Source of the DNA: Halomonas jincaotanensis
GTDB taxonomy: Bacteria > Pseudomonadota > Gammaproteobacteria > Pseudomonadales > Halomonadaceae
Reading direction: 5' to 3'
Assembly (NCBI RefSeq): GCF_018448785.1
Contig: NZ_JAHCLU010000006.1
Span: forward strand, 62,001 to 126,000
DNA: 64,000 nucleotides
In this document: piece after piece, positions 1 through 8,362 of the stretch
How the letters are laid out: every line of letters starts with the position of its first letter
How positions within the stretch are numbered: the first letter of the stretch is position 1
Position numbers and translations under genes: made by a program
The notes under the pieces: generated by a model
Seen by the model: only the letters and a program-made list of their open reading frames with translations
The model's database searches: none
Told to the model about the DNA's origin: nothing

Positions 1-401
1 CGCTCGGCGGTTTCGGTGGCATCTTCCCGATTCCAGCCTCGTACCTTCATCGGCGCCAGCGTGACGTTGTCGAGCACGCTAAGGTGGGGAAAGAGGTTGA
101 ACTGCTGGAAGACCATGCCGACTTCGGTACGGATCTTCTGCAGTGCCTTGGTCGCCTTGCCATGGGGCACCAGATCGTTGCCGTCGACCTGAATATGCCC
201 TTGCTGGAACTCTTCCAGGCCGTTGATGCAGCGGATCAGCGTCGACTTGCCCGAACCGCTGGCCCCGATGACGACCACGACCTCGCCGGAAGCGACGGCC
301 AGATCGATGTCCTTCAGCACGTGGAGACTGCCGAAATGCTTGTTGACCTTGTCCAGGCGCACGATGGGGTCGGCGCCGGAAAGGGACTCGTCATGGTTCA
401 T
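1..401 (-). CDS. Polar amino-acid ABC transporter ATP-binding protein (3' end beyond window)
   Basis: ATPase subunit that powers import of a polar amino acid together with the permease and binding protein next to it; it acts on the cytoplasmic face of the inner membrane. About 134 N-terminal residues are visible. The Walker A motif GASGSGKST is at residues 46-54 and the Q-loop FQQFNLFPH is near residue 99, typical of the GlnQ/HisP/ArtP group. The signature motif and Walker B lie outside the window. The ATG at 401 is preferred because AAGGA lies 9 nt before it; an in-frame ATG at 410 is the alternative. It starts a few bases after the permease stop, so the two are co-transcribed. The substrate cannot be read from this part. 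Confidence 0.93.
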   Translation of the reverse strand, partial: MNHDESLSGADPIVRLDKVNKHFGSLHVLKDIDLAVASGEVVVVIGASGSGKSTLIRCINGLEEFQQGHIQVDGNDLVPHGKATKALQKIRTEVGMVFQQFNLFPHLSVLDNVTLAPMKVRGWNREDATETAE

Positions 402-413
402 GTCACGCATTCC

Positions 414-1085
414 TTATTGTCCGACCAAGCCTTTGCGCTCGAGCATGCGCAACGCAAACGAGAGGGTGAGGGTGATCGCCAGGTAGAGCATGGCGACCAT
501 CAGATAGACTTCCAGGGCGTTGAAGGTGGTGGCAATGTAGACCTGGCCCTGGCGCACCAGCTCACCGACCCCGATCACCGAGAACAGCGAGGTGTCCTTG
601 ATGCTGATGATGCCCTGGTTGCCCAGCGAGGGAATCATGCGCCGGAACGCCTGAGGCCAGATGATGTAGCGGAAGGTCTGGCGTCGCGAGAGACCTAGCG
701 AAAGGCCCGCCTCGCGTTGACCGCGCTCGATGGACTGTACGCCGCCACGCACGATTTCCGAGATATAGGCACCGGAATTGACCGCGATGGCGGCGATACC
801 GGCGACCAGCGCATTGATCGGGCTACCGATAATTTGCGGCAGGCCATAGAAAATGAACAGCACCTGGACCAATACCGGGGTGCCACGGAACACTTCGATA
901 TAGACCACGGCTGGCACACGCAGCCAGGCGGTGGGGCTGATTCTCAGCAATCCGAAGAGGATGCCGATCAGAAAGCCGATGGCAAGGCCCCCAAACGAGA
1001 TCAACAGCGTGTAGGGGATGCCCTTCAGCAGAAAGGGAATGGAGCCGAAAGCGGCCTGCCAGTCGAATTGAAAGGTGACGTCCAC
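414..1085 (-). CDS. Polar amino-acid ABC transporter permease (HisM/GlnP type)
   Basis: Inner-membrane permease of 223 residues, the normal length for the His/Glu/Gln/Arg/opine family. Hydrophobic segments fill roughly residues 18-48, 55-85, 90-110 and 190-215. The cytoplasmic EAA loop that contacts the ATPase is visible at residues 125-150 (begins EAGLSLGLSRRQ). It lies between the binding-protein gene upstream and the ATPase gene 12 nt downstream. Only one permease gene is present, so the transporter probably uses a homodimer. The amino acid transported is not determined. Confidence 0.93.
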   Translation of the reverse strand: MDVTFQFDWQAAFGSIPFLLKGIPYTLLISFGGLAIGFLIGILFGLLRISPTAWLRVPAVVYIEVFRGTPVLVQVLFIFYGLPQIIGSPINALVAGIAAIAVNSGAYISEIVRGGVQSIERGQREAGLSLGLSRRQTFRYIIWPQAFRRMIPSLGNQGIISIKDTSLFSVIGVGELVRQGQVYIATTFNALEVYLMVAMLYLAITLTLSFALRMLERKGLVGQ

Positions 1086-1149
1086 AAGGTTCTCCCATCA
1101 AGAGGCGTCGTAAAAAGAGAGGAACGGCGAGATAGGATGACCAAACGCA

Positions 1150-1178
1150 ACGGGGTCGGGCACTCGACCCGACCCCGT
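1150..1178 (-). promoter_or_regulatory. Intercistronic hairpin between binding protein and permease genes
   Basis: A perfect 11-bp stem (ACGGGGTCGGG paired with CCCGACCCCGT) with a 7-nt loop sits 21 nt after the binding-protein stop. No run of T follows it on the minus strand, so it looks less like a full terminator than like a hairpin that stabilises the upstream transcript and thins transcription into the permease. Higher output of the binding protein than of the membrane subunits is the usual pattern in such operons. Confidence 0.6.
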
Positions 1179-1198
1179 ACGGCGTTTAACGTGCGAGC

Positions 1199-1966
1199 TT
1201 ACTCGTCGCTGTCGCTGCCGAACCACTTGGCGTGGATGTCATCATAGGTGCCGTCTTCTTTCATCTCGGCCAGGGCCTCATTGACGGGCTCGACCCATTC
1301 ACTACCCTTGACCAGCACAATGCCGTACTGCTGGCCTTCATAGAGAGGGCCGACGACCTTGACGCGACCTTCGCCACGGGTCTGGGAGAAATACCCCACG
1401 TTGGGCGCGTCGTAGAAGACCGCATCGACACTGCCGCCGAGCAGGGCCATGTACATGTCGCTGCTACCCGGATAAGGCGTGATGTCGGCCTCGTCGCCGA
1501 GGTTTTCCTCGAGATAGTCGTAGCTCGTCGAGCCGACCTTGGTGCCGATCTTCTTGCCCTTCAGGTCCTCGATTTCCTCGACGCTGTCGTCGTCGGCGCT
1601 GACCAGGATACGCAGGCCGCTGTCGTAGTAGGGATCGGAGAAGTCGACGATCTCGGCGCGTTCCTCGGTAATGGTCACGCCGGCGATGGCGATGTCGACG
1701 TTACCGGTCTGGATGGCGGGGATGATGCCATTGAAGTCCATGGTCTCGAGGTCGTACTCGAACCCGGCACGCTCAGCGACTTCGCTGATGATGTCCATGT
1801 CGAAACCCACCATCTCGCCGGTTTCCTGGTCCATCATCTCGAAGGGGACGAAGCTTGGGTCGGTGACCACCGCCAGCGGCTCGTCATTGGCGCTGGCCAG
1901 GGGCGCGGTGCCCATTCCCAAGGCAATGCACGAGGCCAAGGACGCCATTTTCAGTTGATGTTTCAT
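1199..1966 (-). CDS. Periplasmic polar amino-acid-binding protein (solute-binding family 3)
   Basis: Periplasmic receptor of an amino-acid ABC importer, 255 residues. A signal peptide is clear: basic MKHQLK start, hydrophobic core and a likely cleavage after ASA near residue 26. The mature protein carries family 3 landmarks: FVPFE near the start, GFDMDI, and a Y-D-S-G-LRI-like lobe boundary. The protein is strongly acidic, ending in DSDE, as expected for a periplasmic protein of a halophile. An ATG 16 codons upstream is open, but the ATG at 1966 is chosen because it begins the signal peptide and has GGGGAAA before it. It is first in the operon with the permease and ATPase. Ligand unknown; glutamine, arginine and cystine are all possible. 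Confidence 0.93.
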   Translation of the reverse strand: MKHQLKMASLASCIALGMGTAPLASANDEPLAVVTDPSFVPFEMMDQETGEMVGFDMDIISEVAERAGFEYDLETMDFNGIIPAIQTGNVDIAIAGVTITEERAEIVDFSDPYYDSGLRILVSADDDSVEEIEDLKGKKIGTKVGSTSYDYLEENLGDEADITPYPGSSDMYMALLGGSVDAVFYDAPNVGYFSQTRGEGRVKVVGPLYEGQQYGIVLVKGSEWVEPVNEALAEMKEDGTYDDIHAKWFGSDSDE

Positions 1967-2083
1967 TACGTTTCCCCAATGGATGAAATTATTGTGGTGT
2001 ACGTCATCAACCATGGCGAGTTAGCGAGTAAGCGTCAAGCCGGGGGAAATCAATCGCTTCCCTGATGGGTTAACGCTCAGGCG

Positions 2084-2437
2084 TCAAACCATGAAGGAGG
2101 CCCCGCACCCGCAGGTGGTGGTGGCGTTGGGGTTCTGGACCAGAAATCGAGCACCGGCGAGGCCTTCCTCGTAGTCCACCGTTGAGCCGACCAGGTATTG
2201 ATAGGAGAGCGGGTCGACTACTAGGGCGACATCGCCAAAGGGGATCAAGGTGTCATCCTCCGCAATGGCGTCGGCAAAGTCGAAACCGTACTGGAAGCCC
2301 GAGCAGCCCCCGCCGGTCACGTAGACCCGCAACTTGAGTTCGTGATTGTTCTCTTCCTCGATCATGCTCTGCAGGCGCGCTCGGGCGCCGGCGGAGAGCA
2401 TCAAGGGGGTAGGAACGAAGGATTCTGCACCGCTCAT
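2084..2437 (-). CDS. erpA: Iron-sulfur cluster insertion protein ErpA
   Basis: A-type carrier that passes Fe-S clusters to apo-enzymes, including IspG/IspH in other gammaproteobacteria. The product has 117 residues, the family length. The three cluster-ligand cysteines are present: Cys45 in GGGCSGF and Cys109/Cys111 in the C-terminal CGCG. The ErpA-type acidic N-terminus favours this call over IscA or SufA, and no isc or suf genes are adjacent. It lies 146 nt downstream of argC on the same strand, probably with its own promoter. Confidence 0.95.
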   Translation of the reverse strand: MSGAESFVPTPLMLSAGARARLQSMIEEENNHELKLRVYVTGGGCSGFQYGFDFADAIAEDDTLIPFGDVALVVDPLSYQYLVGSTVDYEEGLAGARFLVQNPNATTTCGCGASFMV

Positions 2438-2583
2438 GGGCGGACCTCCCCAGAGCCGAGCAGCCCTATGGGCAGGACCCGGCAGGCTGCTGAATGAATG
2501 TTCTCCCGGTGATTATCCCTAATCCCCAGCAAAAGGGTCAACTTTTCCCGATAGGCTCGATGCCTGGCAGAGGTCGAGTCGGC

Positions 2584-3633
2584 TCAGGGCATGATCGCCG
2601 GTGCGTCGAGTCCTGCTGTTTCACGCAGGTGAAACATCAGGTTGAAGTTATGGATCGCTTGACCCGAGGCGCCCTTGACCAAGTTGTCGATCACCGCGAG
2701 GACTACCACAGTGTCGCCGTCGTCGGGCTGGTGAACCGCCAGTCGGCAGAGGTTGGCGCCCTTTACGCTGCGAGTCTCGGGGTGACTGCCCGCCGGCATG
2801 ACGTCGACAAAGGGCTCGCCGGCAAAACGCGTTTCGAAGAGGGATTGCAGCTCGCCAGGCTTCGTGGTCAGCCGTCCCGATCTTAGCCTGGAATAAAGCG
2901 TCGCGTGTATGCCGCGGATCATTGGTGTCAGGTGGGGCACGAAGGTGAGGCCGACCCGGCGTCCGGCGGCGTCGCCGAGTCCCTGGCGGATCTCGGGCAG
3001 GTGGCGATGCCCGGAGGCGCCGTACGCCTTCATCGACTCGCTGGCCTCGGCCATCAGCGACGGCACCTTGGCCCCGCGGCCTGCGCCGGTGACGCCCGAC
3101 TTGCAGTCGGCGATGAGGTGGTCGGTCTCGATCAGGCCGGCCTCGAGCAACGGCAGCAGTCCGAGTTGCACGGCGGTGGGATAACAGCCCGGGACGGCGA
3201 TCAGCCGCGCGTTACGGATCGCTTCACGGTTGACTTCCGGCAGACCATAGACGGCGCGTTCGAGCAGTGCCGGGGCGCCGTGGGGCTGGCCGTACCAGGC
3301 GGCCCACTCCTCGGCATCGCGCAGGCGGAAGTCGGCCGACAGGTCGATCACACGAGTCCCCTTGTCCAGCAGTTCCTCCGCTAGGGCGTGGGCGACACCG
3401 TGAGGGGTGGCAAAGAACACGGCGTCGCAAGCGCCTAGGCGCTCGATGTCGGGCTCGCTGAAGCACAGCCCGTCATAATGCCCCCTGAGGTTGGGGTACA
3501 TGTCGTCGACACGCATGCCGGCTTCGGAGCGAGAGGTAATGGCCTCGACCTCAACGTCGGGATGCTGGGCCAGCAGTCTGAGCAGTTCGACGCCGGTGTA
3601 ACCGGTGCCACCGACTATTCCGACCTTGATCAC
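2584..3633 (-). CDS. argC: N-acetyl-gamma-glutamyl-phosphate reductase
   Basis: Third step of arginine synthesis: NADPH-dependent reduction of N-acetylglutamyl phosphate to the semialdehyde, in the cytoplasm. The product has 349 residues, as expected for the type-1 enzyme. The NADP-binding GGTGYTG is at residues 8-14 and the catalytic cysteine is Cys150 in VPGCYPTA. It stands upstream of erpA, an arrangement seen in related gammaproteobacteria, and diverges from the chloride-channel gene. No other arg genes are in the window. Confidence 0.97.
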   Translation of the reverse strand: MIKVGIVGGTGYTGVELLRLLAQHPDVEVEAITSRSEAGMRVDDMYPNLRGHYDGLCFSEPDIERLGACDAVFFATPHGVAHALAEELLDKGTRVIDLSADFRLRDAEEWAAWYGQPHGAPALLERAVYGLPEVNREAIRNARLIAVPGCYPTAVQLGLLPLLEAGLIETDHLIADCKSGVTGAGRGAKVPSLMAEASESMKAYGASGHRHLPEIRQGLGDAAGRRVGLTFVPHLTPMIRGIHATLYSRLRSGRLTTKPGELQSLFETRFAGEPFVDVMPAGSHPETRSVKGANLCRLAVHQPDDGDTVVVLAVIDNLVKGASGQAIHNFNLMFHLRETAGLDAPAIMP

Positions 3634-3796
3634 GTTTTGCTCCTTCCTGACAGTTCGATTTATGGCGACTCATTGAGCCCGATGGATGGGAAGAGTCGTC
3701 TCGCCCGATGACAACCGGGGCGGGACCTCTGAGGATGATTATGATACACAAGAGCTGGGTGACCTACCCAACTCAGGGTCTCCCATCAAGACCCGG

Positions 3797-5599
3797 ATGA
3801 ACAGGACCCTCAGCGTGCCGCGTTTTTCATTCCCCGATCTCAGCCTGGAAGCCTTTCGTCGCCAGTTGGCCAGCGTCGACGCGCTGCCCCAGCTTTGCCT
3901 GCTCGGGGTCGTGTCGGGACTGATCACCGGTGGATTGATGGTGGGTTTTCGGTTGTTGCTCGAGGTAGGCGCTATGGCTTTCATGCCGGCAGGGGACCCC
4001 GAGGCATTCGAAGGTCTTCCCGCGTTGGGCCGAGCCGTGATGCCGGTGATCGCGGTGGTGATCATCGGCAGCCTGCTGTGGCGCCAACCGGCGGCGGCGC
4101 GCAAGCTCGGCGTCGGCCATGTCATCGAGCGGTTGACCTACCACCAGGGCCGTTTTCCGCTGCGCAACTGGCTCAATCAGTGGTGGGTCGGTGTGGTCTC
4201 GGTACTCGGTGGCCTTTCGGCCGGACGTGAGGGACCCGCGATTCACCTGGGGGCAGCCGCATCCAGCGGGGTGGGGGAGCGGCTCAGGTTGCCGCACAAC
4301 AGCCTGCGGGTGCTGGTGGCCTGCGGGACCGCGGCGGGGATCGCGGCCTCGTTCAACACCCCCATCGCCGGGGTCATTTTTGCCATGGAAGTGGTGATGA
4401 TGGAGTATACTATCGCCGGTTTCATGCCAGTGATTCTCGCCTCTTCCATGGGTGCGGTGGTGGCGCAACTGGTCTATGGTTCTGCACCGGCTTTCCAGGT
4501 GCCGACGGTAAGCCTGGGCTCGATGGCCAACCTGCCCTGGATCGTGGTGACGGCCTTGCTGATCGGCCTGCTGGCCGGGCTCTTCATCCATGTGGCCAAG
4601 AACAAGAAAATCGCCGACCTGCCCGTCTCGTGGCGGTTGTCGCTGGTCGCCATGGCCACCGCCGGGGTCGCCTGGTGGTACCCCGAGGTGCAGGGCATCG
4701 GCTACGACAGCCTGGCGGCGTCGCTTTCCGGTGAACTGGCCATCGACGTATTGGTGGTGCTGGTGGTGGCCAAGCTACTGCTTACCGCGTTGACCGTGGC
4801 CAGCGGCATCCCGATCGGCATCATCGGCCCGGTCTTGGTCGTGGGGGCTGCGGCGGGTGCGCTGATGGGCATGGCGGGCAGCTGGATGTGGCCGGGTAAC
4901 GCGGCTGATCCGGGCTTCTATGCCATGCTCGGCATGGCGGCGATGATGGGCGCGGTACTGCAGGCGCCGTTGGGCGCGTTGATGGCGTTGCTGGAACTCA
5001 CGCACAATCCCAACATCATTCTGCCCGGCATGTTGGCCGTGGTGGTCTCCGGGTTGACCTCGCGTCAGCTGTGCCGCTGTGATGGTTACTTCATCAGCGT
5101 TACGCGTCACGGCCTGCACCCTCTTCAGCAACCCTTGATGCAGGCCCTTTCGCGCGTGTCGGTACCGGCAGTCATGGAGCGCAGCCTGGTGCGCACGCTG
5201 CGCATGGTGACGCATGAGCAGGCGCGGCGGCTGCTCGAAGCCAAGCCGGTATGGATACTGATCGAGCGTTCCCGTGACGACAAGCCGACCCTGGCGCTCA
5301 AGGCAGCCGACCTGGCGCGCTTCTTGATGGAACACCCTCTGCCACCCGAGGGTGAAGACGGCGAAATGATCGATCTGCTGGAGATTCCTGGCCTGCGACT
5401 GGACATGGCGCCGATCCATCTCCAGGCGACCTTGTCCGAGGCCTTTTCCAGGCTCAACGATCAGGCACTGGATGCGCTTTACGTCGAGCACGGTTACCGA
5501 CCGAAACAGAAGCGGATATCGGGTATCATCACACGCGGTGCTATCGAACGTTACTATCGCTACAACGACCGATCCCCCGATTCGGATTCCCCTTCTTGA
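3797..5599 (+). CDS. CLC-family chloride channel/transporter with degenerate C-terminal CBS region
   Basis: Integral membrane chloride protein of 600 residues from the ATG at 3797. An in-frame ATG at 3686 would add 37 hydrophilic residues and cannot be excluded. The gating-glutamate motif GREGP is at residues 143-147 (Glu145). The third CLC signature appears as GIIGP near residue 340. The position matching the internal proton glutamate of E. coli ClcA (Glu203) is Val199, as in many CLC channels, so strict chloride/proton exchange is doubtful. About 120 residues after the membrane part resemble a worn CBS pair. Such proteins serve acid resistance or ion balance. Confidence 0.9.
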   Translation: MNRTLSVPRFSFPDLSLEAFRRQLASVDALPQLCLLGVVSGLITGGLMVGFRLLLEVGAMAFMPAGDPEAFEGLPALGRAVMPVIAVVIIGSLLWRQPAAARKLGVGHVIERLTYHQGRFPLRNWLNQWWVGVVSVLGGLSAGREGPAIHLGAAASSGVGERLRLPHNSLRVLVACGTAAGIAASFNTPIAGVIFAMEVVMMEYTIAGFMPVILASSMGAVVAQLVYGSAPAFQVPTVSLGSMANLPWIVVTALLIGLLAGLFIHVAKNKKIADLPVSWRLSLVAMATAGVAWWYPEVQGIGYDSLAASLSGELAIDVLVVLVVAKLLLTALTVASGIPIGIIGPVLVVGAAAGALMGMAGSWMWPGNAADPGFYAMLGMAAMMGAVLQAPLGALMALLELTHNPNIILPGMLAVVVSGLTSRQLCRCDGYFISVTRHGLHPLQQPLMQALSRVSVPAVMERSLVRTLRMVTHEQARRLLEAKPVWILIERSRDDKPTLALKAADLARFLMEHPLPPEGEDGEMIDLLEIPGLRLDMAPIHLQATLSEAFSRLNDQALDALYVEHGYRPKQKRISGIITRGAIERYYRYNDRSPDSDSPS

Positions 5600-5608
5600 G
5601 GAGCATTA

Positions 5609-6040
5609 ATGTACCTGTGGATTAAGGCCCTTCACCTCGTCGCCATGGTGACCTGGTTCGCCGCCCTGTTCTATCTCCCGCGTCTCTATGTCTACCATGC
5701 CATGGCGCGGGACCGTGATGAGCAACAGGCCATTGCGCATTTTGCGGTAATGGAGCGCAAGCTCTACCGCGGCATCATGACGCCGTCGATGATCGCCGTG
5801 CTGGTATTCGGTGGCGCCCTGCTGGTGCTCAATCCGAGCTGGCTGGCCCAGGGTTGGATACATGCCAAGTTACTGCTGGTAGTCCTGCTGGTGGGCTATC
5901 ATCACCTCTGCCTGGCGTACCTGAAACAGTTCGCCGAAAGGCGCTGTGCGCGGAGCCATGTGTTCTTTCGATGGTTCAACGAGGTGCCAGTGATTGCGTT
6001 GCTTCTGATCGTTTTCCTGGCCGTGCTCAAGCCCTTTTGA
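5609..6040 (+). CDS. hemJ: Protoporphyrinogen IX oxidase HemJ
   Basis: Penultimate step of heme synthesis: oxidation of protoporphyrinogen IX to protoporphyrin IX in the inner membrane. The protein has 143 residues with four hydrophobic segments. Family features are the N-terminal HLVAMVTWFAALFYLPRL stretch with its conserved histidine, a second histidine in GWIHAKL, and the C-terminal WFNEVP. GAGGAG precedes the start. Its stop overlaps the thiD start, and hemL follows, so tetrapyrrole genes are grouped here. Confidence 0.93.
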   Translation: MYLWIKALHLVAMVTWFAALFYLPRLYVYHAMARDRDEQQAIAHFAVMERKLYRGIMTPSMIAVLVFGGALLVLNPSWLAQGWIHAKLLLVVLLVGYHHLCLAYLKQFAERRCARSHVFFRWFNEVPVIALLLIVFLAVLKPF

Positions 6041-6891
6041 TGGTGATGGTGAACGAGGTGGAGGCCCACTTGCCGGTCGTTCTGGTACTGGCCGGTCATG
6101 ATCCCACCGGCGGGGCCGGCCTGGTCGCCGATGCCGAGGCGGTTGCCGCCTGCGGAGGCTGGGCGTTAACGATACCTACCGCCCTCACGGTGCAGAACTG
6201 CCGAAATGTCACCGAGGTGATGGCAGTGGATCCGGATGCCATCAGGCGCACGTCCGATGCGCTGGGGGAATTCGAGATCGCCGCCATCAAGGTCGGCCTG
6301 ATAGCGGATATGGCGTCCCTGGATGCCGTGACCGACGTTATTCGACGCCGGCCCGGCGTTCCGGTCGTGGTAGATCCGGTACTCAGAGCCGGCGGTGGCA
6401 GTGAGTTATCCACCGCCGAGTTGGTCGATGCCTTTCGCGATAGATTGCTACCCCTTGTGGATATCCTGACGCCGAATCGATACGAGCTGGCGCACCTTTG
6501 TCGCGACGCTCTCGAAGACGATACGCATCGTGCGGTGGAGTTGATGAGACAGGGGTGTCAGGCGCTGTTGGTGACCGGCACCGACGACCCGACCGGGCGG
6601 GTTCCTGCTGACCGCGTCGAGCACACGTTGCATGCGCCCGATATCAGTCGGCAATGGTCCTGGCCGCGTCTGGAAGGCCGGTTTCACGGCTCTGGTTGTA
6701 CCTTGGCGTCGTCATTGGCGGCACGACTCGCCGCTGGCGAATCCTTGGTGACGGCCTGCGAGCAGGCTCAAGCCTTCACCTGGCAGGCGTTGGCCCATGG
6801 CTGGCAGCCGGGACGAGATCAGTCGCTACCAAGGCGGCTCTGGCGGCTTCCGGCGGTGATAGAATCTGCCACCCAGACGCTACGCAATTGA
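6040..6891 (+). CDS. thiD: Hydroxymethylpyrimidine/phosphomethylpyrimidine kinase
   Basis: Phosphorylates hydroxymethylpyrimidine and its phosphate for thiamine synthesis. A 283-residue ribokinase-fold protein. The N-terminal GHDPTGGAGL, the central VVVDPVL and TPNRYE, and the C-terminal anion-hole motif GSGCTLAS are all present. The open frame extends further upstream within hemJ, but the ATG at 6040 is chosen because it overlaps the hemJ stop (TGATG) and starts just before the conserved core. No thiE gene follows; hemL comes next after 126 nt. Confidence 0.9.
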   Translation: MVMVNEVEAHLPVVLVLAGHDPTGGAGLVADAEAVAACGGWALTIPTALTVQNCRNVTEVMAVDPDAIRRTSDALGEFEIAAIKVGLIADMASLDAVTDVIRRRPGVPVVVDPVLRAGGGSELSTAELVDAFRDRLLPLVDILTPNRYELAHLCRDALEDDTHRAVELMRQGCQALLVTGTDDPTGRVPADRVEHTLHAPDISRQWSWPRLEGRFHGSGCTLASSLAARLAAGESLVTACEQAQAFTWQALAHGWQPGRDQSLPRRLWRLPAVIESATQTLRN

Positions 6892-6995
6892 GAGCTGGCC
6901 ATCGTTGCGGCAAGCACCGAGAATGGGAAAATAGTTCGCGTCAGGGCAGGCTTTTTAACGTCTTTTCACTGCTTGCTCGCAACTTGTCCAGAGAT

Positions 6996-7004
6996 TTATC
7001 CACA
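6996..7004 (+). promoter_or_regulatory. Consensus DnaA box in the hemL leader
   Basis: TTATCCACA, a perfect match to the DnaA-box consensus, lies 13 nt upstream of the hemL start codon. It is far (about 14 kb) from the origin region. A site this close to the start codon could let DnaA bind over the hemL leader, but a single 9-mer may also be chance. Confidence 0.45.
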
Positions 7005-7017
7005 ACTTGAGGTAGAC

Positions 7018-8310
7018 ATGACCACTTCCGCTCAGCTCTTCGAACAGGCTTGTCGCCATATTCCCGGTGGCGTCAATTCGCCGGTACGTGCCTTCAAGGG
7101 GATGGATCGTCCGCCGGTGTTCATGGAGCGTGCTCTGGGGGCCTGTCTGTTCGACGTCGAGGGTAAGCGTTACGTTGACTATGTCGGATCCTGGGGACCG
7201 ATGATTACCGGCCATGCCGACCCGGATGTGCTTGGGGCGGTGCGTGAGCGCCTCGACAACGGGCTCTCCTTCGGCACACCCACGGCCCTCGAAACCACCA
7301 TGGCCGATCTGGTCTGCGAGATCATTCCCTCCATCGAGATGGTGAGAATGACCAGCTCCGGCACCGAGGCCACGATGTCGGCGATTCGCCTGGCGCGCGG
7401 TGTCACGGGGCGCGACAGAATCGTCAAGTTCGAAGGCAACTATCATGGCCACTCCGATTCGTTGCTGGTCAAGGCGGGCTCGGGAGCGCTGACCCACGGT
7501 GAGCCGAGCTCACCGGGCGTACCGGCCTCTCTCGCCGAGCAGACCATCACCCTGCCCTACAACGATATCGATGCCGTGGAGCAATGCTTCGAAGAAATCG
7601 GCAGCGAGATCGCCTGCATCATCGTCGAGCCGGTCGCCGGCAACATGAACTGCATTCCCCCCCAGCCCGGCTTTCTGGAAGCGTTACGTCGGGTCTGCAA
7701 TACCCATGACAGCGTGCTGATATTCGATGAGGTGATGACCGGTTTCCGCGTTGCTCTGGGCGGCGCCCAGGCGCATTACGGCGTCAAGCCGGACCTCACC
7801 TGCTTGGGCAAGATCGTGGGCGGCGGCATGCCGGTTGGAGCGTTCGGGGGCAGTGAGACGATCATGTCGAATATCTCGCCGCTAGGACCGATTTACCATG
7901 CCGGTACCCTGTCGGGGAACCCGCTGGCCATGGCCGCCGGGGTGGCACTGCTGACCAAGCTGCGTACACCGGGGTTTCACAACGCCTTGGCACAGCGGGT
8001 TGATACGCTTTGTCACGGGTTGCAGGAGCGTGCCGATGCGGCAGGCATCGAAATGATCACGCAAAGCGCTGGCGGGATGTTCGGGCTTTTCTTCACCCGC
8101 CAAAGCCGTGTCGACAACTTTGCCCAGGCCACTGCCTGCGACGGCGATGCCTTTCGCCGCTTCTTCACGGCGATGCTCGACGAAGGGGTCTACCTGGCGC
8201 CGTCGGCTTTCGAGGCCGGCTTCATGTCTAGTGCCCACACCCCAGAAGATATCCAGCTGACGCTGGACGGTGCCGAGAAGGCTTTCGCGAGACTGAATCG
8301 AAAGAACTAA
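7018..8310 (+). CDS. hemL: Glutamate-1-semialdehyde 2,1-aminomutase
   Basis: PLP enzyme converting glutamate-1-semialdehyde to 5-aminolevulinate in the C5 heme pathway. The product has 430 residues. The PLP lysine is Lys265 in [17 protein letters not shown] (residues 113-118) and FDEVMTGFR are further family motifs. The ATG at 7018 has GAGG upstream and gives the standard N-terminus; the open frame runs 15 codons further upstream without support. It follows hemJ-thiD on the same strand. Confidence 0.97.
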   Translation: MTTSAQLFEQACRHIPGGVNSPVRAFKGMDRPPVFMERALGACLFDVEGKRYVDYVGSWGPMITGHADPDVLGAVRERLDNGLSFGTPTALETTMADLVCEIIPSIEMVRMTSSGTEATMSAIRLARGVTGRDRIVKFEGNYHGHSDSLLVKAGSGALTHGEPSSPGVPASLAEQTITLPYNDIDAVEQCFEEIGSEIACIIVEPVAGNMNCIPPQPGFLEALRRVCNTHDSVLIFDEVMTGFRVALGGAQAHYGVKPDLTCLGKIVGGGMPVGAFGGSETIMSNISPLGPIYHAGTLSGNPLAMAAGVALLTKLRTPGFHNALAQRVDTLCHGLQERADAAGIEMITQSAGGMFGLFFTRQSRVDNFAQATACDGDAFRRFFTAMLDEGVYLAPSAFEAGFMSSAHTPEDIQLTLDGAEKAFARLNRKN

Positions 8311-8362
8311 GCCGCCTCGCGATAAATCGCAGCACTTGTTCAACAAACAGGGAAAACGCCCG

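Noticed and set aside
2617..2636. TGTTTCACGCAGGTGAAACA resembles a sixth parS site
   Set aside because: Four extra bases separate the two half-sites, which would turn them on the helix; it lies in the argC coding end, far from the cluster.
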